Assembly (NCBI RefSeq): GCF_029945805.1
Contig: NZ_JAQSDH010000022.1
Span: 62,001 to 126,000, forward strand
DNA length: 64,000 nucleotides
DNA from: Flavobacterium sp.
Lineage (GTDB): Bacteria; Bacteroidota; Bacteroidia; Flavobacteriales; Flavobacteriaceae
Reading direction: 5' to 3'
Part shown: positions 34,359 to 42,103 of the stretch, one piece after another
How the letters are laid out: each line of letters begins with the position of its first letter
How positions within the stretch are numbered: the first letter of the stretch is position 1
Translations under genes and position numbers: made by a program
Notes under the pieces: model-generated
What the model saw: the letters and a program-made list of their open reading frames with translations, nothing else
Databases searched by the model: none
Told to the model about the DNA's origin: nothing

Positions 34359-34733
34359 TTAGTCTATTGCCATTGCTGTTAAAATTCTTTTTAGCTTTTT
34401 TGTCACTATCCCTAAATTTTCATCAGTGCAAAGAGTCGTTATTGATTCTGACAATACTACTGAGGCGACTCCAAGCGACATTTCTACTCTTATCATTAGT
34501 GTTATGTCACAGCCTTCCTTTTTTTCTATTTTTTTTCCTTTAAAATCAAATTCTTCAATAATTTCATCTAAGCCTAAATTTAAATCAGCCAAAGATTTGA
34601 ACTTGTATTCCACAACTTCTTTATTATAGGAAGTTAGTATTGAAGCACTGCCAAAATAAACCTCTTCCCGTTCCTGCGCATTCAAGTTAATTACAGATAG
34701 TACACTTAGTAACCTAAACAAGAAATCTTTCAT
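34359..34733 (-). CDS. Small secreted protein of unknown family
   Basis: 124 residues with a signal peptide at about 1-19 (ends VINLNAQ). The mature part is mixed alpha/beta with two Cys about 27 residues apart ('EGCDITLMI' and 'TTLCTDEN') and a basic C-terminal segment (VTKKLKRIL). I recognise no family. It lies between the second kinase and its likely regulator, on the same strand, so it may be an accessory periplasmic component or an output of that system (inference). Confidence 0.6.
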   Translation of the reverse strand: MKDFLFRLLSVLSVINLNAQEREEVYFGSASILTSYNKEVVEYKFKSLADLNLGLDEIIEEFDFKGKKIEKKEGCDITLMIRVEMSLGVASVVLSESITTLCTDENLGIVTKKLKRILTAMAID

Positions 34734-34876
34734 ATCTACCTAATTTTAATTACCCCCGTTTTTGTTATTCAAAATAACATGACATCTGTGGTAATGGCAT
34801 TAGATATTTTTATTAATCAGAATAAGTGTTACTTGATTTTGATATGGTAAAATTAATGTGTTGGTTTTATATTTTG

Positions 34877-34893
34877 GTACACTAAAAGTGTAC
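34877..34893. repeat. Short inverted repeat after the second regulator
   Basis: GTACACT and AGTGTAC are exact arms with a three-base centre, flanked by A/T-rich sequence, 22 bp downstream of the regulator stop. It may be a weak terminator or an operator for the 124-residue gene. Confidence 0.4.
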
Positions 34894-34914
34894 ATTTTCA
34901 TTTTAAATAAAAAA

Positions 34915-35571
34915 TTAAACTAAACCCTGTTTTCTAGCTTCATTTAGAATATCCTCATCTGTTCCCTTATCTATTCCAAACATTTGCTTAATGATGGCTT
35001 TCCTTTTATCAATAGCGCTTTTAGAAAGATGTAAAATCGCAGGAAAATTTTTGGTCTTCACGCCTTGTGACAGTAGCAAAAGTATTTGACGATTATAACT
35101 GTCCAACACTTTGCTCTTTTCTTCCCAAGTTTTTCGATGTTTAATAATGGTTGGACTAAAATAAGTACCTCCTTTTACAATGATATCAAACGCTTCCAAT
35201 AAATCATGTGAACGAAAATCACTTTTTACTAAAACTCCATCTAGATTTTTATCATTAGCTACTTTAAAAAGAATTATAGATTCTGAATGTGAGGTAAGAA
35301 GAACAATTTTTGCTTTGGGGTGGTGTTTTTTTGCAACCGACACCAAATCTTCACCAGAATGTAAATTTTTTTCAAGATAAGGCGGCAAGGTTAAATCTAA
35401 AAAAACAAGGTCGAATTGGTCTTCTGCATTGATAATTGCATTGTATCCCATTTCACATGAATGCGCCTCTGTAGTCTTTAAAATATGGCCTTCAGAATTG
35501 AAAGCTAATATAGATTTATACCCTTCGATAATCGGAGCATGATCGTCAACCATTAAAACTTGTAGTTCCAT
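34915..35571 (-). CDS. Response regulator with LuxR-like output domain (paralogue)
   Basis: 218 residues. Receiver residues are intact: 'MVDDHA' at 7-12, Asp59 in 'LVFLDLTLP', 'LLTSHSE' near 96 and 'LVKSD' near 118. The C-terminal half ('LSQGVKTKNFPAILHLSKSA') mirrors the regulator at 28795. It probably pairs with the kinase at 32228 although a small gene lies between them. A LytTR regulator gene lies 36 bp upstream on the same strand. Confidence 0.9.
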   Translation of the reverse strand: MELQVLMVDDHAPIIEGYKSILAFNSEGHILKTTEAHSCEMGYNAIINAEDQFDLVFLDLTLPPYLEKNLHSGEDLVSVAKKHHPKAKIVLLTSHSESIILFKVANDKNLDGVLVKSDFRSHDLLEAFDIIVKGGTYFSPTIIKHRKTWEEKSKVLDSYNRQILLLLSQGVKTKNFPAILHLSKSAIDKRKAIIKQMFGIDKGTDEDILNEARKQGLV

Positions 35572-35607
35572 AATAAAGAGATTTTTATCAAAACTACGAA
35601 TTTTCTT

Positions 35608-36510
35608 CTAAATCTCCAAATAGTTGCCAGAAGCTATTCTGCTGATAATCAAATCAACATTTTCTTTATACGATTTTGAGAACGGAAGTTTGGTAGTAGA
35701 GTTTTTAATGTAGCAAACTGTATTCCCGGTATGAATTCTAGAAACTTGATTTACATTAATGATATAACTATTGTGAATTCGCAAGAACTGAGCGGGCGGC
35801 AATACCGTTTCAAAATGTTTCAAGGTTTTAAAAGCGGTAATCATTTCACCATTGTTTAGATGAATATCGGTCGAATTATTATCGGCTTCAAAATACAATA
35901 CATCTTCTGAATCTATATAACGATAATCTCCATATGATTTAACGCAGATAACCAATGATTGGTTTGGTTGCTGAATGATAGTCGGCTTTTCTACTGTAAT
36001 TGGTGTAACGGTAACATCAATATCGTTTACATTTTCATCTATTTCATCTTCTTTAAGCGCTTCTACTTCCGATTCATCTAAAACTTCATAGGTTGCTACT
36101 GGATTTTTTACTTCCATATGTGGCAAATCAGATTGTATAGCACGATCGAATTTCAGGATGGCTTTTCTAAAATCATTACTATTCATTGGTTTCAATAAAT
36201 AATCAACTACTTCATATTGTAACGCATCATAAGCCAAATCCTTTTTGCTCGTAGTAACTATAATCTTTGGAACGATTTTTAAATAGCGATACAGCTCATT
36301 AATCAAACTTAAGGAAAGATTACTTTTCTTATCCGCAGGGTCAATTTCTAAAAAAACAAGATGGGGTTGGTGTTCTAGAATTAAATTTACACCATCGTCA
36401 TAATTAGTAGCAGATGCCAAGAAAGACAAATTCCGAAAACGCTCAGCAATAGCTTGAGTTTTCGTAACGTCTTCTTGATTGTCATCAATAATTATAAAAG
36501 TATGACTCAT
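35608..36510 (-). CDS. LytTR family regulator with Glu at the phospho-acceptor site
   Basis: 300 residues. The receiver domain (1-125) has 'IIIDDNQED' and Lys107 in 'LLKP', but the acceptor position reads 'LVFLEIDPAD', with Glu55 where Asp is expected. An acidic linker (about 135-180, 'LKEDEIDENVNDIDV') leads to a LytTR DNA-binding domain (about 190-295) with 'YRYIDSEDVLYFEADNNSTD' and 'FLRIHNSYIINVNQVSRI'. Glu may mimic a constant phosphorylated state, or Asp57 may be used instead. It heads the sensor-regulator cluster. Confidence 0.88.
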   Translation of the reverse strand: MSHTFIIIDDNQEDVTKTQAIAERFRNLSFLASATNYDDGVNLILEHQPHLVFLEIDPADKKSNLSLSLINELYRYLKIVPKIIVTTSKKDLAYDALQYEVVDYLLKPMNSNDFRKAILKFDRAIQSDLPHMEVKNPVATYEVLDESEVEALKEDEIDENVNDIDVTVTPITVEKPTIIQQPNQSLVICVKSYGDYRYIDSEDVLYFEADNNSTDIHLNNGEMITAFKTLKHFETVLPPAQFLRIHNSYIINVNQVSRIHTGNTVCYIKNSTTKLPFSKSYKENVDLIISRIASGNYLEI

Positions 36511-36834
36511 TAATCGTTTTCCAATTGTTTAGGGAAAACATTAGTCAGTTTGGTTTAGTAGTTTGGGGAAACTAAAAATGCGTGATAAAGATTATGATAA
36601 ATAAATTACCACAAAAATAAAATCGTCTAAACGTATGTATTTTCGTTATAACGAAATTATAAAATTGCATTTTGAAATTCTAAAATTGTTAATAGAAAGA
36701 ACTCGCTTGTTGATATGTTAAATTTTATTCGGACAAATGCTTACAAAACACAGATTTCACAAATTATCACAGATAGAATCCGTGCAATTTGTGAAATCTG
36801 AGTAAAATATAATATTAATTACGTATTTTTTTTT
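36511..36834. other. 324-bp intergenic region
   Basis: No gene is visible. It holds the promoter region of the LytTR regulator and a 15-bp inverted repeat element near the glycyl-tRNA synthetase end; the rest is AT-rich and featureless. Confidence 0.6.
36751..36800. repeat. 15-bp perfect inverted repeat
   Basis: CAGATTTCACAAATT at 36751-36765 has its exact reverse complement at 36786-36800 with a 20-base spacer. It lies 35 bp beyond the glyS stop. It could form a hairpin at the end of the glyS transcript, but it resembles dispersed intergenic repeats more than a terminator, as no T run adjoins it. Confidence 0.8.
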
Positions 36835-38376
36835 TTACATTTTCATCAACCAGTTTTTAACTGAAACTTCCTCATTAATAATTCTGCTTAATTCAGAAAT
36901 AGCCACTCGGTCTTGTTTCATTGAATCTCTGTGACGAATTGTAACTGTTTGGTCTTCTAATGTTTGATGATCCACCGTAATACAGAAAGGTGTTCCCAAA
37001 GCATCTTGTCTTCTATAACGTCTTCCAACGGCATCTTTTTCATCATAAGCCACATTGAAATCCCATTTCAACTCTTCAATAATTTTTTGAGCAACTTCAG
37101 GCAAACCATCTTTTTTAACCAATGGTAAAACGGCTGCCTTTGTCGGTGCCAATACGGATGGCAAGCTTAAAACAGTTCGTGTTGAACCATCTTCCAAAGT
37201 TTCTTCTTTTAAGGATGTTGCAAAAACAGATAAAAACATTCGATCCAAACCAACCGAAGTTTCTACTACATAAGGAACGTAGTTTGAATTCGTTTCAGTG
37301 TCAAAATATTGCAATTTTTTACCTGAAAATTGTTCATGCGCTTTCAAATCGAAATCAGTTCTGGAATGAATTCCTTCCAATTCTTTGAAACCAAATGGAA
37401 AATTAAATTCAATATCCGCTGCAGCGTTTGCATAATGAGCTAATTTTTCGTGATCATGAAAACGGTAATTTTCTTTTCCTAAACCTAGAGATAAATGCCA
37501 TTTCAAACGCGTTTCTTTCCAGTATTCGTACCATTTCATTTCTTCGCCTGGCTTAACGAAAAACTGCATTTCCATTTGTTCAAATTCACGCATACGGAAA
37601 ATAAATTGTCTGGCAACAATCTCATTTCTAAACGCTTTTCCAGTTTGAGCAATTCCAAAAGGAATCTTCATTCTTCCGGTTTTCTGCACGTTTAGGAAAT
37701 TCACAAAAATTCCTTGTGCCGTTTCTGGACGCAAGTACAAATCCATTGCTGTATCAGCAGAAGCTCCTAATTTTGTACCAAACATCAAGTTGAATTGACG
37801 CACTTCTGTCCAATTTCTTGAACCCGTTTCTGGATCTGCAATTTCTAATTCTTCGATTAATGCTTTTACATCTTCCAAATCTCCGTTACCTAAGGAACGG
37901 CCCATTCTTTCCAGAATTTCTCTTTCTTTAGCCAAATATTCTACAACTCTAGCATTAGTTGTAATGAATTCTTGCTCATTAAAAGCATCACCAAAACGGA
38001 CTTTCGCTTTTTCAATTTCTTTTTTGGCTTTCAGGTTTAATTTTTCGGCATAATCCTCAATTAAAACGTCAGCTCTATATCTTTTTTTAGAGTCTTTATT
38101 GTCAATCAACGGATCGTTAAAGGCATCAACGTGACCCGAGGCTTTCCAGGTTGTTGGATGCATCAAGATCGAAGCGTCAAGTCCAACAATATTTTCATGC
38201 ATTTGAACCATCGATTTCCACCAATATTCTCTAATATTCTTTTTTAATTCTACTCCGTTCTGAGCATAATCATACACTGCGCTCAAACCATCGTAAATTT
38301 CGCTTGACGGAAAAATGAATCCGTACTCTTTTGCATGCGAAACTACATTCTTAAATAAATCTTCTTGTTTTGCCAT
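36835..38376 (-). CDS. glyS: Glycyl-tRNA synthetase (alpha2 type)
   Basis: 513 residues of the single-chain class II type found in Bacteroidota. It charges tRNA-Gly. Features: 'YGFIFPSSEIYDGLSAVYDY' near the start, class II motif 2 'FRNEIVARQFIFRMREFEQM' near 250 and motif 3 'SVGLDRMFLSVFA' near 372, then an anticodon-binding domain ('TVDHQTLEDQTVTIRHRD'). The gene runs divergently from comF. A TATTTTTG box lies just upstream of its start. Confidence 0.96.
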   Translation of the reverse strand: MAKQEDLFKNVVSHAKEYGFIFPSSEIYDGLSAVYDYAQNGVELKKNIREYWWKSMVQMHENIVGLDASILMHPTTWKASGHVDAFNDPLIDNKDSKKRYRADVLIEDYAEKLNLKAKKEIEKAKVRFGDAFNEQEFITTNARVVEYLAKEREILERMGRSLGNGDLEDVKALIEELEIADPETGSRNWTEVRQFNLMFGTKLGASADTAMDLYLRPETAQGIFVNFLNVQKTGRMKIPFGIAQTGKAFRNEIVARQFIFRMREFEQMEMQFFVKPGEEMKWYEYWKETRLKWHLSLGLGKENYRFHDHEKLAHYANAAADIEFNFPFGFKELEGIHSRTDFDLKAHEQFSGKKLQYFDTETNSNYVPYVVETSVGLDRMFLSVFATSLKEETLEDGSTRTVLSLPSVLAPTKAAVLPLVKKDGLPEVAQKIIEELKWDFNVAYDEKDAVGRRYRRQDALGTPFCITVDHQTLEDQTVTIRHRDSMKQDRVAISELSRIINEEVSVKNWLMKM

Positions 38377-38473
38377 AATGCTGCAAAAATATAAAAACGG
38401 AATGTAAAAAAATGATTAAAAAGCGATTAGAATAACTTTTTTTTATACTTTTATGTAAGAAAAATTCATTTTT

Positions 38474-39157
38474 ATGATTCAGCATCTACTAAATTTATTT
38501 TTTCCAAAGGCTTGTGCTGGATGCGAATCGTTTTTATTGAAAGATGAAAAAGTGATTTGTACCCAATGCCGGCATGATATTCCGCTGACGAATCATCATA
38601 AAATTTATAACAATGAAATCTTCCAAAAGTTTTACGGAAGAATTCCATTGGAGTTTGGTTCAGCATTTTTTTATTTCCACAAAAAAGGAATTGTTCAGGA
38701 AATGATGCATAAATTAAAATACAAAGGTCAGGAAGAAATTGGAGAAGTCATAGGCAATTGGTACAGCGAAGAATTAAAACATCTGGAACAAATCAAAAAA
38801 ATCGATTGTATAATTCCGGTTCCTCTCCACAAGAAAAGATTACGGGAACGCGGCTACAATCAAGTCGAAAGTTTTGGCAGAGCATTATCTGAAAATTTGA
38901 AAATCCCGTATGAAGAAACTGTGCTAAGTCGAAAATTATACACCAAAACCCAAACCAAGAAAAATCTTTTGGGCAGAAGCGATGTGATAGACAGTGTTTT
39001 TGACATTTCCTTTTCTGAAAAGCATCATGGCAAACATTTTTTATTGATTGATGACGTAATGACAACTGGCGCAACACTTGAAGCTTGTAGTCACGCGCTA
39101 CTTAAAGTGCCCGATGCTAAAATTAGTATTGTTTGTATGGCGATGTCGCACAATTAA
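38474..39157 (+). CDS. ComF family phosphoribosyltransferase-like protein
   Basis: 227 residues. An N-terminal Cys4 zinc-ribbon (CAGC at about 14-17 and CTQC at about 31-34) precedes a type I PRTase fold with the PRPP loop 'LIDDVMTTGATLEAC' near 197. ComF takes part in uptake of transforming DNA in some bacteria, but its reaction is unknown. The central 'RERGYNQVESFGRAL' near 123 is a family hallmark. A small lipoprotein gene follows in the same direction. Confidence 0.93.
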   Translation: MIQHLLNLFFPKACAGCESFLLKDEKVICTQCRHDIPLTNHHKIYNNEIFQKFYGRIPLEFGSAFFYFHKKGIVQEMMHKLKYKGQEEIGEVIGNWYSEELKHLEQIKKIDCIIPVPLHKKRLRERGYNQVESFGRALSENLKIPYEETVLSRKLYTKTQTKKNLLGRSDVIDSVFDISFSEKHHGKHFLLIDDVMTTGATLEACSHALLKVPDAKISIVCMAMSHN

Positions 39158-39209
39158 TGAGTATTTATAAAATGTTTTACTAGATTTGAATGAAAAAAGA
39201 ATTTCAGAT

Positions 39210-39527
39210 ATGAAAAAAATATCTTTACTATTAGCCATTACTTTTTTACTACAAAGCTGTTACAGCTATAAAAAAGTCAACATTAACCCAAAGACAATGG
39301 TTATAGGACAGACGTATAAAATCGTCCGAAACAATAAAACAACCAAAGCCGTCTACACCCAAAATGCAGATAGTGTCATTTTTGTTTTGAAAAATGGCTA
39401 TGAAGAACGAATTCCAATAAAAAATATTACATCTGCTAAGGAAAAGAAGTTTTCATTGGTAAAAACTGTCTTGTTGGTTCCTGTAACACTAATTGCTATA
39501 TCAGGGCTGTTTATTCTTACCTATTAA
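39210..39527 (+). CDS. Small lipoprotein with C-terminal membrane helix
   Basis: About 105 residues from ATG 39210 (MKKISLLLAITF); an in-frame TTG at 39186 would put a polar stretch before the signal peptide and is rejected. The lipobox is 'LLQSC' with Cys at about 20. The middle is a short beta-rich domain ('TKAVYTQNADSVIFVLKNG') and the end a hydrophobic helix ('VLLVPVTLIAISGLFIL'). Family and role are unknown. Confidence 0.7.
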   Translation: MKKISLLLAITFLLQSCYSYKKVNINPKTMVIGQTYKIVRNNKTTKAVYTQNADSVIFVLKNGYEERIPIKNITSAKEKKFSLVKTVLLVPVTLIAISGLFILTY

Positions 39528-39662
39528 TGCACTTCTAACAACTTCTATAAATTCTATGCTATTAAAACCATTAAATCAACTGCTGGATTTATAAACTTTC
39601 ACAAAAAACATTTCATTCACACTGAATATAATTGTTATTTTGTGGATTGAAAAATCAGCAGT

Positions 39663-41258
39663 ATGCCAAAGTCTATTCTTAAGTTTTTTTGTTTGCTTTT
39701 TGCAGTCCTTTTGGCTAGTTGCGCTAAGCGTGGCAATATCACTGGCGGAACAAAAGATACATTATCTCCTATTTTGAACGCTAGTTTTCCGAAAAATTTA
39801 ACTACAAATTTTAAAGGACAAGAAATTAAATTGGTTTTCGACGAATATGTGAAGTTAAAAAACATCAATAAAAATTTGATTATTTCGCCACCGATGAAAA
39901 TCCAACCGGAAATTTTACCTTATACAGCAAGTAAAGTTATTACAATCAAAATTAAAGACACACTTAAGCCCAACACCACGTACAGTTTCAATTTTGGTCA
40001 AAGTATAGAAGACAATAACGAAGGAAATCCGTATTCGCAATTCAAATATGTATTTTCAACCGGTTCTTATATTGACTCTCTGAAAATTAATGTAAAAATC
40101 AAAGATGCATTAGAAAACAAAGTGGCTAATTTCGTTTCGGTAATGCTTTATGAAATTAATGAAAAGTTCAATGATTCAACAATTTATAAGGAATCACCAA
40201 GATACATTACCAACACCTTAGATAGTTTAAAAGTAGTTACGCTCGAAAATATCAAAGCAGGAAAATATCTTTTACTAGCGCTGAAAGACAACGGCAATAA
40301 TAAATTTAATCCGAATGTTGATAAAATTGCTTTCCAAAAAGAATACATTACGATTCCGAATGATAGCGTTTTTGAACTAAAATTATTCAAGGAAAAACTT
40401 CCTTTTAAAGCTATAAAACCAACACAATCTTCAAATAACAGACTAATAATGGGTCACGAAGGCGACGGAAAAAACATCAAAATAACCGTTAAAAATGGTT
40501 CGGAGGTAGTTCCATCAATGGTAACTCATTTTCCTAAAAAGGATTCGGTTCAAATTTGGTTCAAACCAATGAAGGCAGATTCACTACATATTTTGGTTGA
40601 AAAAGATAAATTTCTCAAAGACTTTACAGTAAAAATCAATAAACAAAAAACAGATACTTTAAGTTTTAATGTCGATTTTAATGGTGTTATTCCTTTACGC
40701 GAGCGATTTGCGGTAAACAGTGGCATTCCTTTAGTAAAATTTGACAAATCAAAAATTACTATTTTAAACAAAGATTCTCTAGCAGTAGCTTTCGATACCG
40801 AGTACGATGAATTTGAACAAAAACTCTTTTTAAACTTTAAGAAAGAAGAATTAGAAAGCTATAAAATTAGGTTTATGCCTGGAGCTTTGACCGATTTCTA
40901 TGAAAAGCAAAATGATACTTTAACCTATAAAGTTGGGACCAAAAGCAACACCGATTATGGCAATTTACGCGTGCTTTTAGAAAACGTGAAGCGATTTCCT
41001 GTGATTGTCGAATTAACGGATAAAGACGGAAAAGTAAAAGCTTCAGAATATTCAGAAAGTAATACTACTGTTGAATTTGTGGCAATCGAACCAGCAAAAT
41101 ATACACTTCGACTTATCTATGACGACAATAAAAATAAAATTTGGGACTCCGGAAATTATATGGAAAGACGCCAATCCGAAGAAGTGATTTATTTCCCAAA
41201 AGAGATTGATGTGCGCTCCAATTGGGATGTTGAGCAGCCGTTCAACGTAAAGATTTAA
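39663..41258 (+). CDS. Ig-like domain lipoprotein
   Basis: 531 residues. A lipoprotein signal ends 'VLLASC' (Cys20). The first domain (about 30-135) is a bacterial Ig-like/SbsA-type fold opening 'GGTKDTLSPILNASFPKNLT' and closing 'YKYVFSTGS'-like (here FKYVFSTGS). The remainder is beta-rich, with carboxypeptidase-like insertion modules ('AGKYLLLALKDNGNNKFNP', and a similar 'YTLRLIYDDNKNKIWDSG' near the end). Such proteins are common single-copy surface lipoproteins of flavobacteria; function unknown. Confidence 0.85.
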   Translation: MPKSILKFFCLLFAVLLASCAKRGNITGGTKDTLSPILNASFPKNLTTNFKGQEIKLVFDEYVKLKNINKNLIISPPMKIQPEILPYTASKVITIKIKDTLKPNTTYSFNFGQSIEDNNEGNPYSQFKYVFSTGSYIDSLKINVKIKDALENKVANFVSVMLYEINEKFNDSTIYKESPRYITNTLDSLKVVTLENIKAGKYLLLALKDNGNNKFNPNVDKIAFQKEYITIPNDSVFELKLFKEKLPFKAIKPTQSSNNRLIMGHEGDGKNIKITVKNGSEVVPSMVTHFPKKDSVQIWFKPMKADSLHILVEKDKFLKDFTVKINKQKTDTLSFNVDFNGVIPLRERFAVNSGIPLVKFDKSKITILNKDSLAVAFDTEYDEFEQKLFLNFKKEELESYKIRFMPGALTDFYEKQNDTLTYKVGTKSNTDYGNLRVLLENVKRFPVIVELTDKDGKVKASEYSESNTTVEFVAIEPAKYTLRLIYDDNKNKIWDSGNYMERRQSEEVIYFPKEIDVRSNWDVEQPFNVKI

Positions 41259-41287
41259 GAATGTAATTAACGATTTTCATTTGAGAA

Positions 41288-42052
41288 TTATTCCAACTGA
41301 AATTCATCCTTATCGTTTAAAAATGATAGGTTGTTTCTTGTTTCCAACAGTTTTTCTTTATCCAATTCTATCCTAAAAACGCCTTCGGCTTCCTGCGGTT
41401 CTATTAGATAGTTTCCGAGAAAATCAACGGCTTGCGAATGCCCAATATAATCATGATTGTTCGCATCAGTGCCAATTCGGTTAACGCCAATAGTATAGCA
41501 CATATTTTCAACAGCACGTGCTTTTAGTAAAATATCCCACGCATTGATGCGGATTTTTGGCCAATTGGCAACATACAACAACAAATCATACTCTTCCCTA
41601 TTTCTGGAAAAAACAGGGAAACGCAAATCATAACAAACGAGCGGACAAATTTTGAATCCTTTATAGTCTACAATCAGTTTATCTTTCCCAGCGGTATAGA
41701 ATTTATCCTCACCAGCTAAGGTAAACAAATGCCTCTTATCATACCATTTTACTTCGCCTGTTGGGTAAACAAACAGCAATCTGTTATAATAATTTCCGTT
41801 TTCTTCAATTACTAAACTTCCGGTGATAGCAGCATTTTTGGCTTTCGCCAGATGTTGGAGCCATAAAACCGTTTCACCTTGCATAGTTTCGGCAATTGCC
41901 TGCGGATTCATCGTAAATCCCGATGAAAACATTTCGGGAAGTACAATCAAATCGACGTCTTCCATAAAACCTGTGATTTTTTGGGCCAAATGGCTTCTGT
42001 TTTCCGTTGGGTTTTCCCAAGTTAATGCAGTTTGGATTAGGGCTATTTTCAT
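41288..42052 (-). CDS. Omega-amidase-like nitrilase superfamily hydrolase
   Basis: 254 residues with the complete nitrilase triad: Glu40 in 'VLPEMFSSG', Lys106 in 'YDKRHLFTLAG' and Cys140 in 'PLVCYDLRFPVF'. Sequence and length suit the YafV/Nit2 group, which hydrolyses alpha-ketoglutaramate and similar omega-amides, repairing products of glutamine transamination. It lies just downstream of the GH92 gene on the same strand. Confidence 0.93.
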   Translation of the reverse strand: MKIALIQTALTWENPTENRSHLAQKITGFMEDVDLIVLPEMFSSGFTMNPQAIAETMQGETVLWLQHLAKAKNAAITGSLVIEENGNYYNRLLFVYPTGEVKWYDKRHLFTLAGEDKFYTAGKDKLIVDYKGFKICPLVCYDLRFPVFSRNREEYDLLLYVANWPKIRINAWDILLKARAVENMCYTIGVNRIGTDANNHDYIGHSQAVDFLGNYLIEPQEAEGVFRIELDKEKLLETRNNLSFLNDKDEFQLE

Positions 42053-42103
42053 GGTTTTATTTTACAGTGTTTGACCAATGCCTACACAAAGTGTCACAAA
42101 GAT

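Noticed and set aside
37122..37695. Plus-strand frames opposite glyS
   Set aside because: They lie opposite conserved synthetase motifs and show no family features.
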